NCBI GenBank assembly: GCA_009773645.1
Contig: WSYB01000024.1
Coordinates: 1 to 63,554, forward strand
DNA length: 63,554 nucleotides
Reading direction: 5' to 3'
From: Geobacteraceae bacterium
Lineage (GTDB): Bacteria; Desulfobacterota; Desulfuromonadia; Geobacterales; Geobacteraceae
Positions 49,502-57,698 of the stretch are shown piece by piece. Made by a program: the position numbers and the translations under genes. Under the pieces are notes generated by a model, which was not told the origin of the DNA, made no database searches, and worked only from the letters and a program-made list of their open reading frames with translations. How positions within the stretch are numbered: position 1 is the stretch's first letter; every line of letters begins with the position of its first letter.

Positions 49502-50425
49502 CTAATCAAACACGCCGGTGGAGAGGTACCGCTCGCCGGTATCCGGCAGGATAACAACCACATTTTTCCCCTTGCCGAGCTTTTTCGCCAGGTGCAAGGC
49601 ACCGACAAACGCAGCGCCCGACGAGATGCCGACCAGGAGCCCCGCTTCCAGGGAGAGACGTTTGGTGGCGGCATAAGCGGCATCGTTGGAAACCTTGATG
49701 ATTTCATCATAAATCTTGGTGTTCAGCACATCAGGGACAAAACCGGCGCCGATCCCCTGGATCTTATGGGGCCCCGGCTCGCCGCCGGAGAGGACCGGTG
49801 AATCGGCCGGCTCAATGGCAGCTATGCGAATGTGCGGGTTATGCTTTTTCAATACATCACCAACCCCTGTGATGGTGCCGCCGGTTCCCACCCCTGCCAC
49901 AAAGCCGTCGATGGAGAGCCCCTGCATGGCGTTGAGAATCTCGGGGGCGGTGGTCTTCCTGTGCACTTCGGGGTTTGCCGGATTCTTAAACTGTTGCGGC
50001 ATGAGATAGCCGTGGCTTTCGGCAAGTTCCTCCGCCTTTTGTACCGCCCCCCGCATCCCCTGCGCGCCGGGTGTCAGGACCAGCTCGGCTCCGTAAGCGG
50101 TCAGAAGCCTTCGCCGCTCGACGGTCATGGTGTCGGGCATGGTCAGTACCAGTTTGTATCCCTTAACGGAGCAAACCATGGAGAGGCCGATGCCGGTATT
50201 GCCGCTGGTCGGCTCGACGACCGTTGCCCCGGCCTTCAGACAGCCATCCTTTTCCGCCGCCTCGATCATCGAGAGGCAGATGCGGTCTTTTATGCTTCCG
50301 CCGGGGTTAAAAGCTTCAACCTTGGCGTAAATAGCAGCAGATCCGGCCTCTTCCAGTTTTGCCAGCCGAACCAGCGGGGTGTTTCCGATCTGGGCAAGAA
50401 TGTTGTCGCTCTTCGCTATCGGCAT
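49502..50425 (-). CDS. cysK: Cysteine synthase A (O-acetylserine sulfhydrylase)
   Basis: This 307-residue PLP enzyme makes cysteine from O-acetylserine and sulfide. It has IGNTPLVRL, the PLP lysine in PGGSIKDR (Lys about 46), the substrate loop [14 protein letters not shown], the phosphate-binding [12 protein letters not shown], and [13 protein letters not shown]. The ATG at 50425 has GGAGG upstream. It follows an Rrf2 regulator gene on the same strand by 87 bp, consistent with regulation by cysteine or Fe-S status, and precedes larE, which consumes a protein cysteine sulfur. Confidence 0.96.
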   Translation of the reverse strand: MPIAKSDNILAQIGNTPLVRLAKLEEAGSAAIYAKVEAFNPGGSIKDRICLSMIEAAEKDGCLKAGATVVEPTSGNTGIGLSMVCSVKGYKLVLTMPDTMTVERRRLLTAYGAELVLTPGAQGMRGAVQKAEELAESHGYLMPQQFKNPANPEVHRKTTAPEILNAMQGLSIDGFVAGVGTGGTITGVGDVLKKHNPHIRIAAIEPADSPVLSGGEPGPHKIQGIGAGFVPDVLNTKIYDEIIKVSNDAAYAATKRLSLEAGLLVGISSGAAFVGALHLAKKLGKGKNVVVILPDTGERYLSTGVFD

Positions 50426-50512
50426 GATTGCCTCCTTTTTTAAATACAAAGTTTCGGGTTTTGAGTTCTGGAGTAAGCACGAGAGGTTAAACCCGAAACT
50501 CGCAACATTTTT

Positions 50513-50980
50513 TTATATGTAATAAACGAACCTGTGGTCCTGCTCCCTTTTCACCCCTATGGCTTGCCCCTTTTCACAGAGGGTTTTCAGGGTTATGGTG
50601 GCGAAAAATTCGTCGAGTTTGGCGCTGGCTTCCTGCCAGACGGTCTGGGTTACGCAACTGCCGTCAAAAAAGCACTCCCCTTTCTTCTTTTTCCCCTCGG
50701 GTGAGCAATCGACCAGCACCATATCCCCTTCCGTCGCCTGCAGAATATCTTTGACGGTTATCTCCTCGGGACTCTTGGCAAGAATGTACCCCCCTTGGGG
50801 ACCCCTTTTACTTTTGAGTATCCCTTTTCTTTTAAGTGCTTGAAATATCTGCTCCAGGTAACGGGGGGATATTTTCTGCCTGCGGGAGATGTCCTGAATC
50901 TGGGCGGGGTGGTTTGCGGAATTATAGGCAATATCAAAAAGGGCACGTAACCCGTAACGGCTTTTGGTTGAAAGTCTCAT
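50513..50980 (-). CDS. Rrf2 family transcriptional regulator (IscR/CymR-like)
   Basis: This 155-residue protein has an N-terminal winged helix MRLSTKSRYGLRALFDIAYN, then QIQDISRRQKISPRYLEQIFQALKRKGILKSKRGPQGGYILAKSPEEITVKDIL, the Rrf2 fold. Three cysteines follow in VDCSPEGKKKKGECFFDGSC, the spacing seen in IscR-like proteins that ligate a 2Fe-2S cluster. CymR proteins lack them, so Fe-S sensing is the better guess. It precedes cysK and has an excellent promoter. The ATG at 50980 follows GAGGTG. Confidence 0.92.
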   Translation of the reverse strand: MRLSTKSRYGLRALFDIAYNSANHPAQIQDISRRQKISPRYLEQIFQALKRKGILKSKRGPQGGYILAKSPEEITVKDILQATEGDMVLVDCSPEGKKKKGECFFDGSCVTQTVWQEASAKLDEFFATITLKTLCEKGQAIGVKREQDHRFVYYI

Positions 50981-51009
50981 TGATTGCACCTCATTTTGGG
51001 ATGACTCAA

Positions 51010-51038
51010 AATATACAATCTCTGATTTATTTTGTCAA
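51010..51038 (-). promoter_or_regulatory. Sigma-70 promoter of the Rrf2-cysK genes
   Basis: On the minus strand TTGACA (51033-51038), a 17-bp spacer and TATATT (51010-51015) lie 29 bp from the Rrf2 start codon. Rrf2 regulators typically repress such a promoter, but no clear dyad is visible. Confidence 0.75.
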
Positions 51039-51138
51039 GAACACATCTCTACAACCCAGACGAATTCTCCACAAAACTACTGCATTTTAAATCCACTGCG
51101 AGGAAGTGGATTTGAAAAGGAAACTTCACTGCTCCCTT

Positions 51139-51201
51139 ATGCCAGTTCGCATTCAAGCTGGCATCTTGGAGACATGGCAGGTTTTCGAAACCTGCCATGT
51201 C
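51139..51201. repeat. Two adjacent perfect hairpins downstream of a small gene
   Basis: ATGCCAG/CTGGCAT (51139-51145 and 51158-51164) is followed by GACATGGCAGGTTT paired with its exact complement across TCG (51171-51201), a 14-bp stem. In the minus direction they follow the small gene at 51240-51449. The rest of 51040-51239 shows no gene. Confidence 0.7.
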
Positions 51202-51239
51202 TTGTTGAAAATCTGTACATCCTTGATTGCAAATCAGCA

Positions 51240-51449
51240 TTACCAATGTTTATTCGGCGGTTCCGTCCGCTCCAGGATATTTATCTCACCATTTTCCACC
51301 TGGAAAACATCCCCATACTCATTGGTCCACTTATCCCCTTCTCCCAGCGGATAGGGGACCTCCCGACGGCCAAGGTAGACCTCATCCTCACCGATATACG
51401 TGTACCATTCCAGGTCTCCGGTCATCCAGACCTTGTTTTTCAATTCCAT
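51240..51449 (-). CDS. Small protein of unknown function
   Basis: This 69-residue protein starts at ATG 51449 with GGAGG nine bases upstream: MELKNKVWMTGDLEWYTYIG, then EDEVYLGRREVPYPLGEGDK and WTNEYGDVFQVENGEINILE, ending RTEPPNKHW. It is Trp/Tyr-rich, acidic, and predicted to be all-beta; no cysteine, signal or membrane segment. I do not recognise a family. It is isolated, divergent from dapF, and followed by two hairpins. Confidence 0.6.
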   Translation of the reverse strand: MELKNKVWMTGDLEWYTYIGEDEVYLGRREVPYPLGEGDKWTNEYGDVFQVENGEINILERTEPPNKHW

Positions 51450-51564
51450 GACTAAACCTCCGGGCTTCGTTTGAATGACATCATACGGGAAACGTTCCTG
51501 CCGGTCAAGCTGTCCGGTTTTTTGCTTGTTGTCGTCCTCATTTTTTGCTATTAGTTGATGAATT

Positions 51565-51592
51565 CGCAAAAAGTCCATCTGCTGCGTTACGC
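51565..51592. repeat. Dispersed palindromic repeat, partial copy 3
   Basis: CGCAAAAAGTCCATCTGCTG CGTTACGC matches the inverted right end of copies 1 and 2, followed by CTTGCAA, so the middle of the element appears deleted. It lies upstream of dapF. Confidence 0.6.
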
Positions 51593-51673
51593 CTTGCAAG
51601 TGACTCGTCACCGGCAATTCTTCGAATTATCTTTCAAATTCGTACTAACATGATATGCAAAGGAGTCTCGCAG

Positions 51674-52510
51674 ATGAAATTCACCAAAATGCAGGGTGCC
51701 GGCAACGATTATGTGTATGTGAACTGCTTTCAGGAACGGGTGGAGAATCCTGCAGAAGTCGCCATAAGGGTTTCCAACCGCAACTTCGGCATCGGTTCCG
51801 ACGGGCTCATTCTCATCATGCCTTCCGACAAGGCCGATGTCAGAATGCGCATGTTCAACTCGGACGGCTCAGAATCGGAAATGTGCGGCAACGGCATCCG
51901 CTGTGTGGCCAAATACGCCTATGACCACGGCATCGTGTCAAAAAAGGAAATTACCGCTGAGACCGGCGCAGGCATTCTGACCCTGCATCTTTTTACCAAC
52001 ACCGGCAACCGGGTGGAAAAAGTCCGGGTGAACATGGGGAAACCGCGCCTCACCCGAGGGGAGATCCCCATGACGGGAGACGCCGGGGCAAAGGTTGTCA
52101 ATGAACCCCTCAATATCCTCCATACCACCTTTCACATCACCTGTGCCTCCATGGGAAACCCCCACTGCGTCATCTTTGTTGACGACGTGGAAACCTTCCA
52201 GGTGGAAAAATACGGCCCGCTCATCGAAAACCACGAACTTTTCCCGCGCCGCACCAATGTTGAGTTTGTGCAGGTTATTTCCCGCACCGAAGTAAGACAG
52301 AGGACCTGGGAACGGGGAGCCGGCGAAACCCTGGCCTGCGGCACCGGCGCCAGCGCTGTCTGCGTTGCGGGGGTACTGAACGGGGTGACGGAGAAAAAGA
52401 TCATCAACCACCTCTCCGGTGGCGACCTGGAGTTGGAATGGGCGGAAGACGGCAATGTCTACATGACGGGGCCGGCCGTCGAGGTCTATTCCGGAGAGAT
52501 TGAAATTTAA
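51674..52510 (+). CDS. dapF: Diaminopimelate epimerase
   Basis: This 278-residue enzyme converts LL- to meso-diaminopimelate for lysine and peptidoglycan. Both catalytic cysteines are present: [16 protein letters not shown] (first) and [14 protein letters not shown] (second). Other landmarks are [16 protein letters not shown] and [13 protein letters not shown]. The ATG at 51674 follows AAGGAG; the extended frame from 51545 would translate a repeat. A hairpin (GGGCGGG-TTTTT-CCCGCCC, 52516-52534) follows the stop. Confidence 0.97.
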   Translation: MKFTKMQGAGNDYVYVNCFQERVENPAEVAIRVSNRNFGIGSDGLILIMPSDKADVRMRMFNSDGSESEMCGNGIRCVAKYAYDHGIVSKKEITAETGAGILTLHLFTNTGNRVEKVRVNMGKPRLTRGEIPMTGDAGAKVVNEPLNILHTTFHITCASMGNPHCVIFVDDVETFQVEKYGPLIENHELFPRRTNVEFVQVISRTEVRQRTWERGAGETLACGTGASAVCVAGVLNGVTEKKIINHLSGGDLELEWAEDGNVYMTGPAVEVYSGEIEI

Positions 52511-52515
52511 CCGCA

Positions 52516-52557
52516 GGGCGGGTTTTTCCCGCCCAAGGCGCGGCAACCGCGCCCTAC
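52516..52557 (+). terminator. Hairpins after dapF
   Basis: GGGCGGG and CCCGCCC (52516-52534) pair across a five-T loop; a second stem GGCGCGG-CAA-CCGCGCC (52537-52553) ending CTAC looks like a half-copy of the GTAGGGGC-type repeat. Confidence 0.6.
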
Positions 52558-52565
52558 AAGGGCCT

Positions 52566-53024
52566 ATGCAATCCTGTCCCATGTGCACAAAGTGGGAAGC
52601 CGATGCAGACCTCCGCATCGCCGAGTTGACGCATTCCTACGTCCTCCTCAATCGTGACCAGTTCTTCCCCGGCTATACCTTTGTCTTCACAAAAGATCAT
52701 GTCACGGAGCTCTTCCACCTGGACCGGGAGACCCGGCAGGCCGTGATGGAGGAGGTCACCCTGGTGGCAGCCGCCCTTTACAACCTGTTCATACCCGATA
52801 AAATAAACTACGAACTCCTCGGCAACATGGTACCGCACATGCACTGGCACGTCGTTCCCCGCTTTAAGGTTGACCGGCTCTGGCCCCGCCCCATCTGGGC
52901 GGAGCCGCACGACGAGGTCATCCTTTCGCCCGCGGAGTCCGCCGAACGGGTCGCATCGATAAAAAAATCCATATTTGCCACAGAGCCACAGAGAACACTG
53001 AGAAAACCCGAGCAAGAAGGATGA
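52566..53024 (+). CDS. HIT family protein with repeat-derived C-terminus
   Basis: This 152-residue histidine-triad nucleotide hydrolase has the active-site motif PHMHWHVVPR (H-x-H-x-H), an N-terminal C-x-x-C (SCPMCTKW), and LNRDQFFPGYTFVFTKDHVTELFHLD. Members hydrolyse nucleoside phosphoramidates or dinucleotides. Residues after about 137 (ATEPQRTLRKPEQEG) are encoded by a dispersed repeat element beginning at 52974, so the original C-terminus was replaced or extended. The ATG at 52566 is chosen because the upstream part of the frame runs through the hairpins after dapF. Confidence 0.9.
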   Translation: MQSCPMCTKWEADADLRIAELTHSYVLLNRDQFFPGYTFVFTKDHVTELFHLDRETRQAVMEEVTLVAAALYNLFIPDKINYELLGNMVPHMHWHVVPRFKVDRLWPRPIWAEPHDEVILSPAESAERVASIKKSIFATEPQRTLRKPEQEG

Positions 53025-53140
53025 ATAAGATGTAAAGGAAGTGAAATAATTATACTCTGAAACAAATAAGTCTAATCTTGTTAATCCCGACTATGCCAAC
53101 TAATTATCTTTTGCAGTCAACTCTGTGACTCTGTGGCAAA
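52974..53140. repeat. MITE-like element with TTTGCCACAGAG terminal inverted repeats
   Basis: TTTGCCACAGAGCCACAGAG (52974-52993) is inverted at 53121-53140 with one difference. The 127-bp interior is AT-rich with no ORF. The left end lies within the HIT gene; the right end is 14 bp before the nfo start. Confidence 0.8.
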
Positions 53141-53154
53141 ATCGAGGTCTCTAT

Positions 53155-54009
53155 ATGAAAGATTTTATCGGCGCACACATGTCCATAGCCGGCGGCATCT
53201 TCAACGCCCCCGAACGGGGGGTGAAGGTCGGCTGCGGCGTGGTGCAGATATTCACCCAGAACTCCAACCAGTGGCGGGGCAAACCGGTCACCGACTCGGA
53301 TGTCGCGCTGTTCAAGGAAAAGTGGTGCGCATCCGGCATGAACGAGATTGTCAGTCATGATATTTACCTGATCAACCTGGCAGCCCCCCCGGGCGAGATC
53401 AGGGACAAGAGCCTCGCCGCCTTTCAGGAGGAGATGGAGCGCTGCTCCCGGCTCGGGATTGAGAAGATCATCATGCATCCCGGCGCTCACCTGGGGGAAG
53501 GGGAGGAGGTCGCCATCGGGCGGATCATCGATGCCTTTGACCTCCTGTTCGAAAAAGTTGCGGACTACACGGGAAAAGTACTGCTGGAAACCACCGCGGG
53601 GCAAGGTTCCAACGTCGGTTACATATTCGAGCATCTAAACCGGATCATCAAAGGTTCCGCATTTTCCGACCGCTTTGCGGTCTGTTACGACACCTGTCAT
53701 ACCTACGCCGCAGGTTACGACATCACCACGGAAAAGGGCTATCAGGCGGTCTTTGCCGAATTCAACCGAATCATCGGGCTCGAGAGGCTCCAGGCCTTCC
53801 ACATGAACGACTCGAAGAAGGGACTCAATTCCCGGGTGGACCGTCATGAGCACATAGGTAAAGGGGCGATGGGGCTTGACGGTTTCAGGCTCCTGGTTAA
53901 CGACCCGCGCTTTGCCAAAATCCCCAAGGTGCTGGAAACTCCCAAGGGGGACGACGACGAGATGGATATCGTCAACCTTAAAACCTTGCGTGGTTTGATC
54001 GGGAAATAA
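53155..54009 (+). CDS. nfo: Endonuclease IV
   Basis: This 284-residue AP endonuclease cuts 5' to abasic sites in base-excision repair. The zinc-ligand motifs are complete: GAHMSIAGG, HPGAHLGEG, LLETTAGQGSNVG, CYDTCHTYAAGYD, HMNDSKKGLNSRVDRHEHIGKGAMG and VLETPKGDDDE. The ATG at 53155 has GAGG seven bases upstream and lies just behind a repeat element, so the native promoter may have been replaced. Neighbours downstream (macro, dtd) follow closely on the same strand. Confidence 0.96.
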   Translation: MKDFIGAHMSIAGGIFNAPERGVKVGCGVVQIFTQNSNQWRGKPVTDSDVALFKEKWCASGMNEIVSHDIYLINLAAPPGEIRDKSLAAFQEEMERCSRLGIEKIIMHPGAHLGEGEEVAIGRIIDAFDLLFEKVADYTGKVLLETTAGQGSNVGYIFEHLNRIIKGSAFSDRFAVCYDTCHTYAAGYDITTEKGYQAVFAEFNRIIGLERLQAFHMNDSKKGLNSRVDRHEHIGKGAMGLDGFRLLVNDPRFAKIPKVLETPKGDDDEMDIVNLKTLRGLIGK

Positions 54010-54031
54010 AAATTGATTCCGGAGGCTCGCC

Positions 54032-54550
54032 ATGAAAGAAAAAATCGAGATCGTCCAGGGGGACATCACTAAACTGGCGGTGGACGCCGTTGTCAACGCA
54101 GCCAACAACACCCTTTTGGGGGGCGGCGGCGTGGATGGCGCCATCCACAGGGCTGCCGGACCTGAGCTGGTTGCCGAATGCTCCTCCCTGGGAGGGTGCG
54201 AGACCGGCGACGCCAAGATCACCCGGGGTTACAGGCTTCCTGCAAGGCATGTCATCCACACGGTGGGGCCGGTCTGGCACGGCGGGACCAAAGGTGAGCC
54301 GGAGCTTTTGAGGAGCGCCTACCGCCGCTGCTTCCAGGTGGCCCACGAAAACGGCATTAAATCCATCGCCTTCCCCGCCATCAGCGCCGGGGTGTACGGT
54401 TATCCCATGGACAAGGCATGCGAGATAGCCATGACCGAGGCAAAGAAGGCGCTGGAGAACTATCCGGAACTGGAAAAGGTCGTCTTTGTCCCCTTCAGCG
54501 AGGGAGCGCTGAAGGTCTTTCAGGAAACGTTCAGGAACGTGTTTCCATGA
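54032..54550 (+). CDS. Macro domain ADP-ribose-processing protein (YmdB-like)
   Basis: This 172-residue single macro domain contains [66 protein letters not shown] and [21 protein letters not shown]-type loops, matching O-acetyl-ADP-ribose deacetylases. It should bind and hydrolyse ADP-ribose derivatives. It lies 22 bp after nfo and overlaps dtd by four bases (ATGA), so it is translated together with these quality-control enzymes. Confidence 0.94.
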   Translation: MKEKIEIVQGDITKLAVDAVVNAANNTLLGGGGVDGAIHRAAGPELVAECSSLGGCETGDAKITRGYRLPARHVIHTVGPVWHGGTKGEPELLRSAYRRCFQVAHENGIKSIAFPAISAGVYGYPMDKACEIAMTEAKKALENYPELEKVVFVPFSEGALKVFQETFRNVFP

Positions 54551-54996
54551 AAGCGGTCATCCAGCGGGTAAGCGAAGCCAGGGTCGTGGTTGAAGGGAAG
54601 ACCGTCGGCGCCATTGAAAAGGGGACTCTTGTCCTCCTCGGTGTGGAAAAGGGTGACACGGCAAAGGATGCCGACTGGCTGGCGGAGAAGATTATCAATC
54701 TTCGGGTATTTGAAGACGAAGCAGGGAAGATGAACCTCTCCCTGCTGGATATCAATGGAGAAATACTGGCCGTCTCCCAGTTCACCCTGGCGGGGAACTG
54801 CAGCAAGGGGCGCAGACCTTCCTTCGACGACGCCGCGCCGCCGCAGGAGGCCAATACGCTGTACGGATATTTTGTCAGCAAGGTCTGGGAGCTGGGGATA
54901 CCTGTCCAGACCGGCATTTTTCAGGCGGACATGAAAGTCTCCCTCACCAACGACGGGCCGGTCACGTTCATCCTGGAAAGCCCCAAAAAACGGTGA
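54547..54996 (+). CDS. dtd: D-aminoacyl-tRNA deacylase
   Basis: This 149-residue enzyme hydrolyses D-aminoacyl-tRNA (and glycyl-tRNA-Ala). It has [50 protein letters not shown] with the S-Q-F-T-L motif, and the C-terminal cross-subunit loop [13 protein letters not shown] (N-x-G-P-V-T). The ATG at 54547 is within the macro-domain stop (ATGA), so the longer frame from 54418 is spurious. Length is standard for the family. Confidence 0.96.
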   Translation: MKAVIQRVSEARVVVEGKTVGAIEKGTLVLLGVEKGDTAKDADWLAEKIINLRVFEDEAGKMNLSLLDINGEILAVSQFTLAGNCSKGRRPSFDDAAPPQEANTLYGYFVSKVWELGIPVQTGIFQADMKVSLTNDGPVTFILESPKKR

Positions 54997-55003
54997 ACAG
55001 TGA

Positions 55004-55873
55004 ATGGTGAACAGAAAGGAGCTTAAAACCATCCTCGACAACCTTTACGCCGCCCGTTCGCAGGTTCACCTCGCCAACGACCCACTCTCCTTCTGCCATC
55101 GCTATACAGCCCCTGAAGATCGGGAAATTGCAGGGTTTATCGCCTCCTCCTTTGCTTACGGGAATGTGAAGATCATCCTGAAAAACCTGGAGACCATCTT
55201 CGGCAAAATGGGGCCGTCTCCACGGAGATTTGTCGAAGAGTTCGACCCGGTCCGGGGACTTAAGCTTTATGCCGGCTTCAAGCACCGTTTCAACGACGGC
55301 CGCGACCTCTGTGCGCTGCTTCTGGCGGCGCGCACCATGTTGGAGGAAGCCGATTCCATCGGCGAATTCTTCCTCGGGTGTTATGATCCGGCGGCCGAAG
55401 ACATCACCCCCGCGCTGGTGGAATTCACCGCCTCCGTTCTCGCCATGGATTATTCCTCCGTTTTCGGCGGCGCCGAAATCCCGGCCGATTCTGCGTTTCC
55501 CTTCTTCTTCCCCTCCCCCGCAGCAGGAAGCGCCTGCAAGAGGCTCTGCATGTACCTCCGCTGGATGGTAAGGCCCGCCGACAGCGTTGACCTGGGGCTA
55601 TGGAAACATGTTTCCCCGGCAAAGCTCGTCATCCCGGTAGATGCACACATCCAGCGCATCTGCCGCTACCTCGGCCTCACCGCCCGCAGACAGGCAGACT
55701 GGCGGATGGCCCGGGAGATAACGGCGGCACTGAGAACGCTCGATCCCGACGACCCGGTGAAGTACGACTTCTCCCTCTGTCACCTGGGGATATCCGAGGG
55801 ATGCGACGGGAAGGACCGGTTAAGATGCCCGCTTTGTCCCATCGTTGATATCTGCGAAGCCGGCTCACCATGA
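55004..55873 (+). CDS. TIGR02757 family (DUF2400) protein
   Basis: This 289-residue protein of the TIGR02757 family has LYAARSQVHLANDPLSFCHRY, EIAGFIASSFAYGNVKIILKNLETIF, FNDGRDLCALL, KRLCMYLRWMVRPADSVDLGLWKHVSPAKLVIPVDAHIQRICRYLGLT and a C-terminal cysteine cluster (CHLGISEGCDGKDRLRCPLCPIVDIC). The VDAHIQRI helix-hairpin-like part and the Cys cluster resemble the HhH-GPD DNA glycosylase fold with a 4Fe-4S loop, but biochemical function is unknown. It overlaps pabBC by four bases downstream and follows dtd by seven. Confidence 0.9.
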   Translation: MVNRKELKTILDNLYAARSQVHLANDPLSFCHRYTAPEDREIAGFIASSFAYGNVKIILKNLETIFGKMGPSPRRFVEEFDPVRGLKLYAGFKHRFNDGRDLCALLLAARTMLEEADSIGEFFLGCYDPAAEDITPALVEFTASVLAMDYSSVFGGAEIPADSAFPFFFPSPAAGSACKRLCMYLRWMVRPADSVDLGLWKHVSPAKLVIPVDAHIQRICRYLGLTARRQADWRMAREITAALRTLDPDDPVKYDFSLCHLGISEGCDGKDRLRCPLCPIVDICEAGSP

Positions 55874-57624
55874 ACGGCGAGCGCCGGGTGCTGCTGGAAT
55901 CGTACGACAGGAAGCGTTATCCCCGCTCCTATTGCTTCACGGGGCTGGTGGAAGAGATCGCGGCTCACTCACGGCAAGAGGTCATACCTGCCTTGCGGCG
56001 GGTGGAAGCTGCCGCAGCCGGGGGGATGCACGCCGCCGGGTTTGTCTCCTTCGAAGCCGCAGCCGGTTTCAATCGTGAGCTTGTCACCCATCCGCCCGGT
56101 CATTTTCCCCTCCTCTGGTTCGGCATCTATACACAGCGCTCAGCCGCTTTGGTCAAAGAGAAGCATGAGAAGGGCGGGAGTTTTGAAGCTTCCGGCTGGA
56201 CCTCCTCCATGTCCCGTGAAACGTATGCGGCTGCCATAGACAGGATAAAGGAGTACATCGCCTCCGGCGACACTTATCAGACCAACTTCACCCTGCGTCA
56301 GCGCTTCCGCCTTAAAGGAGAGCCGTTCGCCTTTTACCGGAACCTCTGCCGGGCACAGCGCGCCCCATTCTGCGCCTTTCTCGATATCGGGCGTTTTCAG
56401 ATTCTCTCCGCATCGCCGGAACTCTTCTTTGAACTGCGCGACGGCCTCCTCACCGCCCGCCCCATGAAGGGGACCGCCACACGGGGAAGGTGGCACGGGG
56501 AAGATGAAGAGGTTCAGCAGCATTTAAAGAAAAGCGAAAAGGAACGGGCGGAAAACCTGATGATTGTGGACCTGCTGCGCAACGACATGGGAATGGTCTC
56601 CGAAACAGGGTCGGTTGCAGTGCAATCCATGTTTGACGTGGAAATCCTGGAGACCGTTCATCAGATGACGTCCACCATTACTTCACGTGTAAAACCCGAC
56701 ATCGGCATCATCGACCTGTTCCAGGCCCTCTTCCCCTGCGGGTCGGTGACCGGTGCGCCGAAAAAACGGACCATGGAGATCATACGGGAACTGGAGGACG
56801 CCCCCCGCGGCCTCTACACCGGCTGCATCGGATATGTCTCTCCGGGGGGTGAAGCGCTTTTCAGCGTCGCCATCCGCACCATCGTCATTGACGGCACAAC
56901 GGGTTTGGGTGAACTGGGGGTTGGGAGCGGCATCACCTGGGATTCGGAAGCCTCGGCCGAATACGACGAGTGTCTTGCCAAAGGACGCTTCGCCTGCACG
57001 CCCGTGCCGGAGTTCCAGCTCATCGAGACACTCCTCTTTGAGAAGGGGAAAGGCTATTTTCTCCTGGAACGTCACCTGGCAAGACTCTATCGCTCTGCGG
57101 CCTATTTCGGTTTCAACATCCGCCTTGATCTGGTCACGGAGGTACTGAAGAAACGTGCTGTGCCGCTCACGGGAAGCCACAAAGTCAGGCTTCTCCTTTC
57201 CCGCAAAGGGGCTTTTTCCATGCAGACGGAACCTGTTGCCGTTCAACCTGCGGAAGAGGCCGCCGCTGTAACCTTTGCCGAATCATCGGTCGACTCCCAA
57301 AACCCGTTTCTCTACCACAAAACCACCAACCGCCCCCTTTACGCTGAGGAACTGGCGCGGCAACCCTCCCGTGCCGACGTTATTTTTTTCAACGAGCGGG
57401 GAGAAGTAACCGAAGGGGCCAACAACAACATCGTGGCAAAAATCGGCGGTGAATTGATTACCCCCCCCCTTCCCTCCGGCCTTTTGCCCGGAACATTTCG
57501 CGAAGAGCTGCTGGAATCGCATGTTATCAAAGAGAAGGTGATCACCAGGGAAGAGTTGGAGCTGGCTGAAGAAATCTATCTGATCAATTCGGTACGCAAG
57601 TGGCGACGGGTGAAAATCATGTGA
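55870..57624 (+). CDS. pabBC: Aminodeoxychorismate synthase component I fused to aminodeoxychorismate lyase
   Basis: In this 584-residue two-domain folate enzyme, residues about 1-370 are a chorismate-binding PabB domain (IKEYIASGDTYQTNFTLRQRF, RPMKGTATRG with the catalytic Lys, MIVDLLRNDMGMV, CGSVTGAPKKRTMEIIRELE). Residues about 375-584 are a class IV PLP aminotransferase/lyase (LLFEKGKGYFLLERHLARL, VRLLLSRKG, NERGEVTEGANNNIVAKIGGELITPPLPSGLLPGTFREELLE). The fusion turns chorismate plus glutamine-derived ammonia into p-aminobenzoate; the glutaminase PabA is not here. It starts inside the TIGR02757 stop (ATGA). Confidence 0.94.
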   Translation: MNGERRVLLESYDRKRYPRSYCFTGLVEEIAAHSRQEVIPALRRVEAAAAGGMHAAGFVSFEAAAGFNRELVTHPPGHFPLLWFGIYTQRSAALVKEKHEKGGSFEASGWTSSMSRETYAAAIDRIKEYIASGDTYQTNFTLRQRFRLKGEPFAFYRNLCRAQRAPFCAFLDIGRFQILSASPELFFELRDGLLTARPMKGTATRGRWHGEDEEVQQHLKKSEKERAENLMIVDLLRNDMGMVSETGSVAVQSMFDVEILETVHQMTSTITSRVKPDIGIIDLFQALFPCGSVTGAPKKRTMEIIRELEDAPRGLYTGCIGYVSPGGEALFSVAIRTIVIDGTTGLGELGVGSGITWDSEASAEYDECLAKGRFACTPVPEFQLIETLLFEKGKGYFLLERHLARLYRSAAYFGFNIRLDLVTEVLKKRAVPLTGSHKVRLLLSRKGAFSMQTEPVAVQPAEEAAAVTFAESSVDSQNPFLYHKTTNRPLYAEELARQPSRADVIFFNERGEVTEGANNNIVAKIGGELITPPLPSGLLPGTFREELLESHVIKEKVITREELELAEEIYLINSVRKWRRVKIM

Positions 57625-57698
57625 TGTGGTATAATTTTACATATTCATTTTTCAGGTGCTCCATGATTCACACCATATACAAGGAAGGAGAATGCCAT

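Noticed and set aside
51545-51673. N-terminal extension of DapF
   Set aside because: It translates a partial palindromic repeat; the start [12 protein letters not shown] is the family N-terminus.
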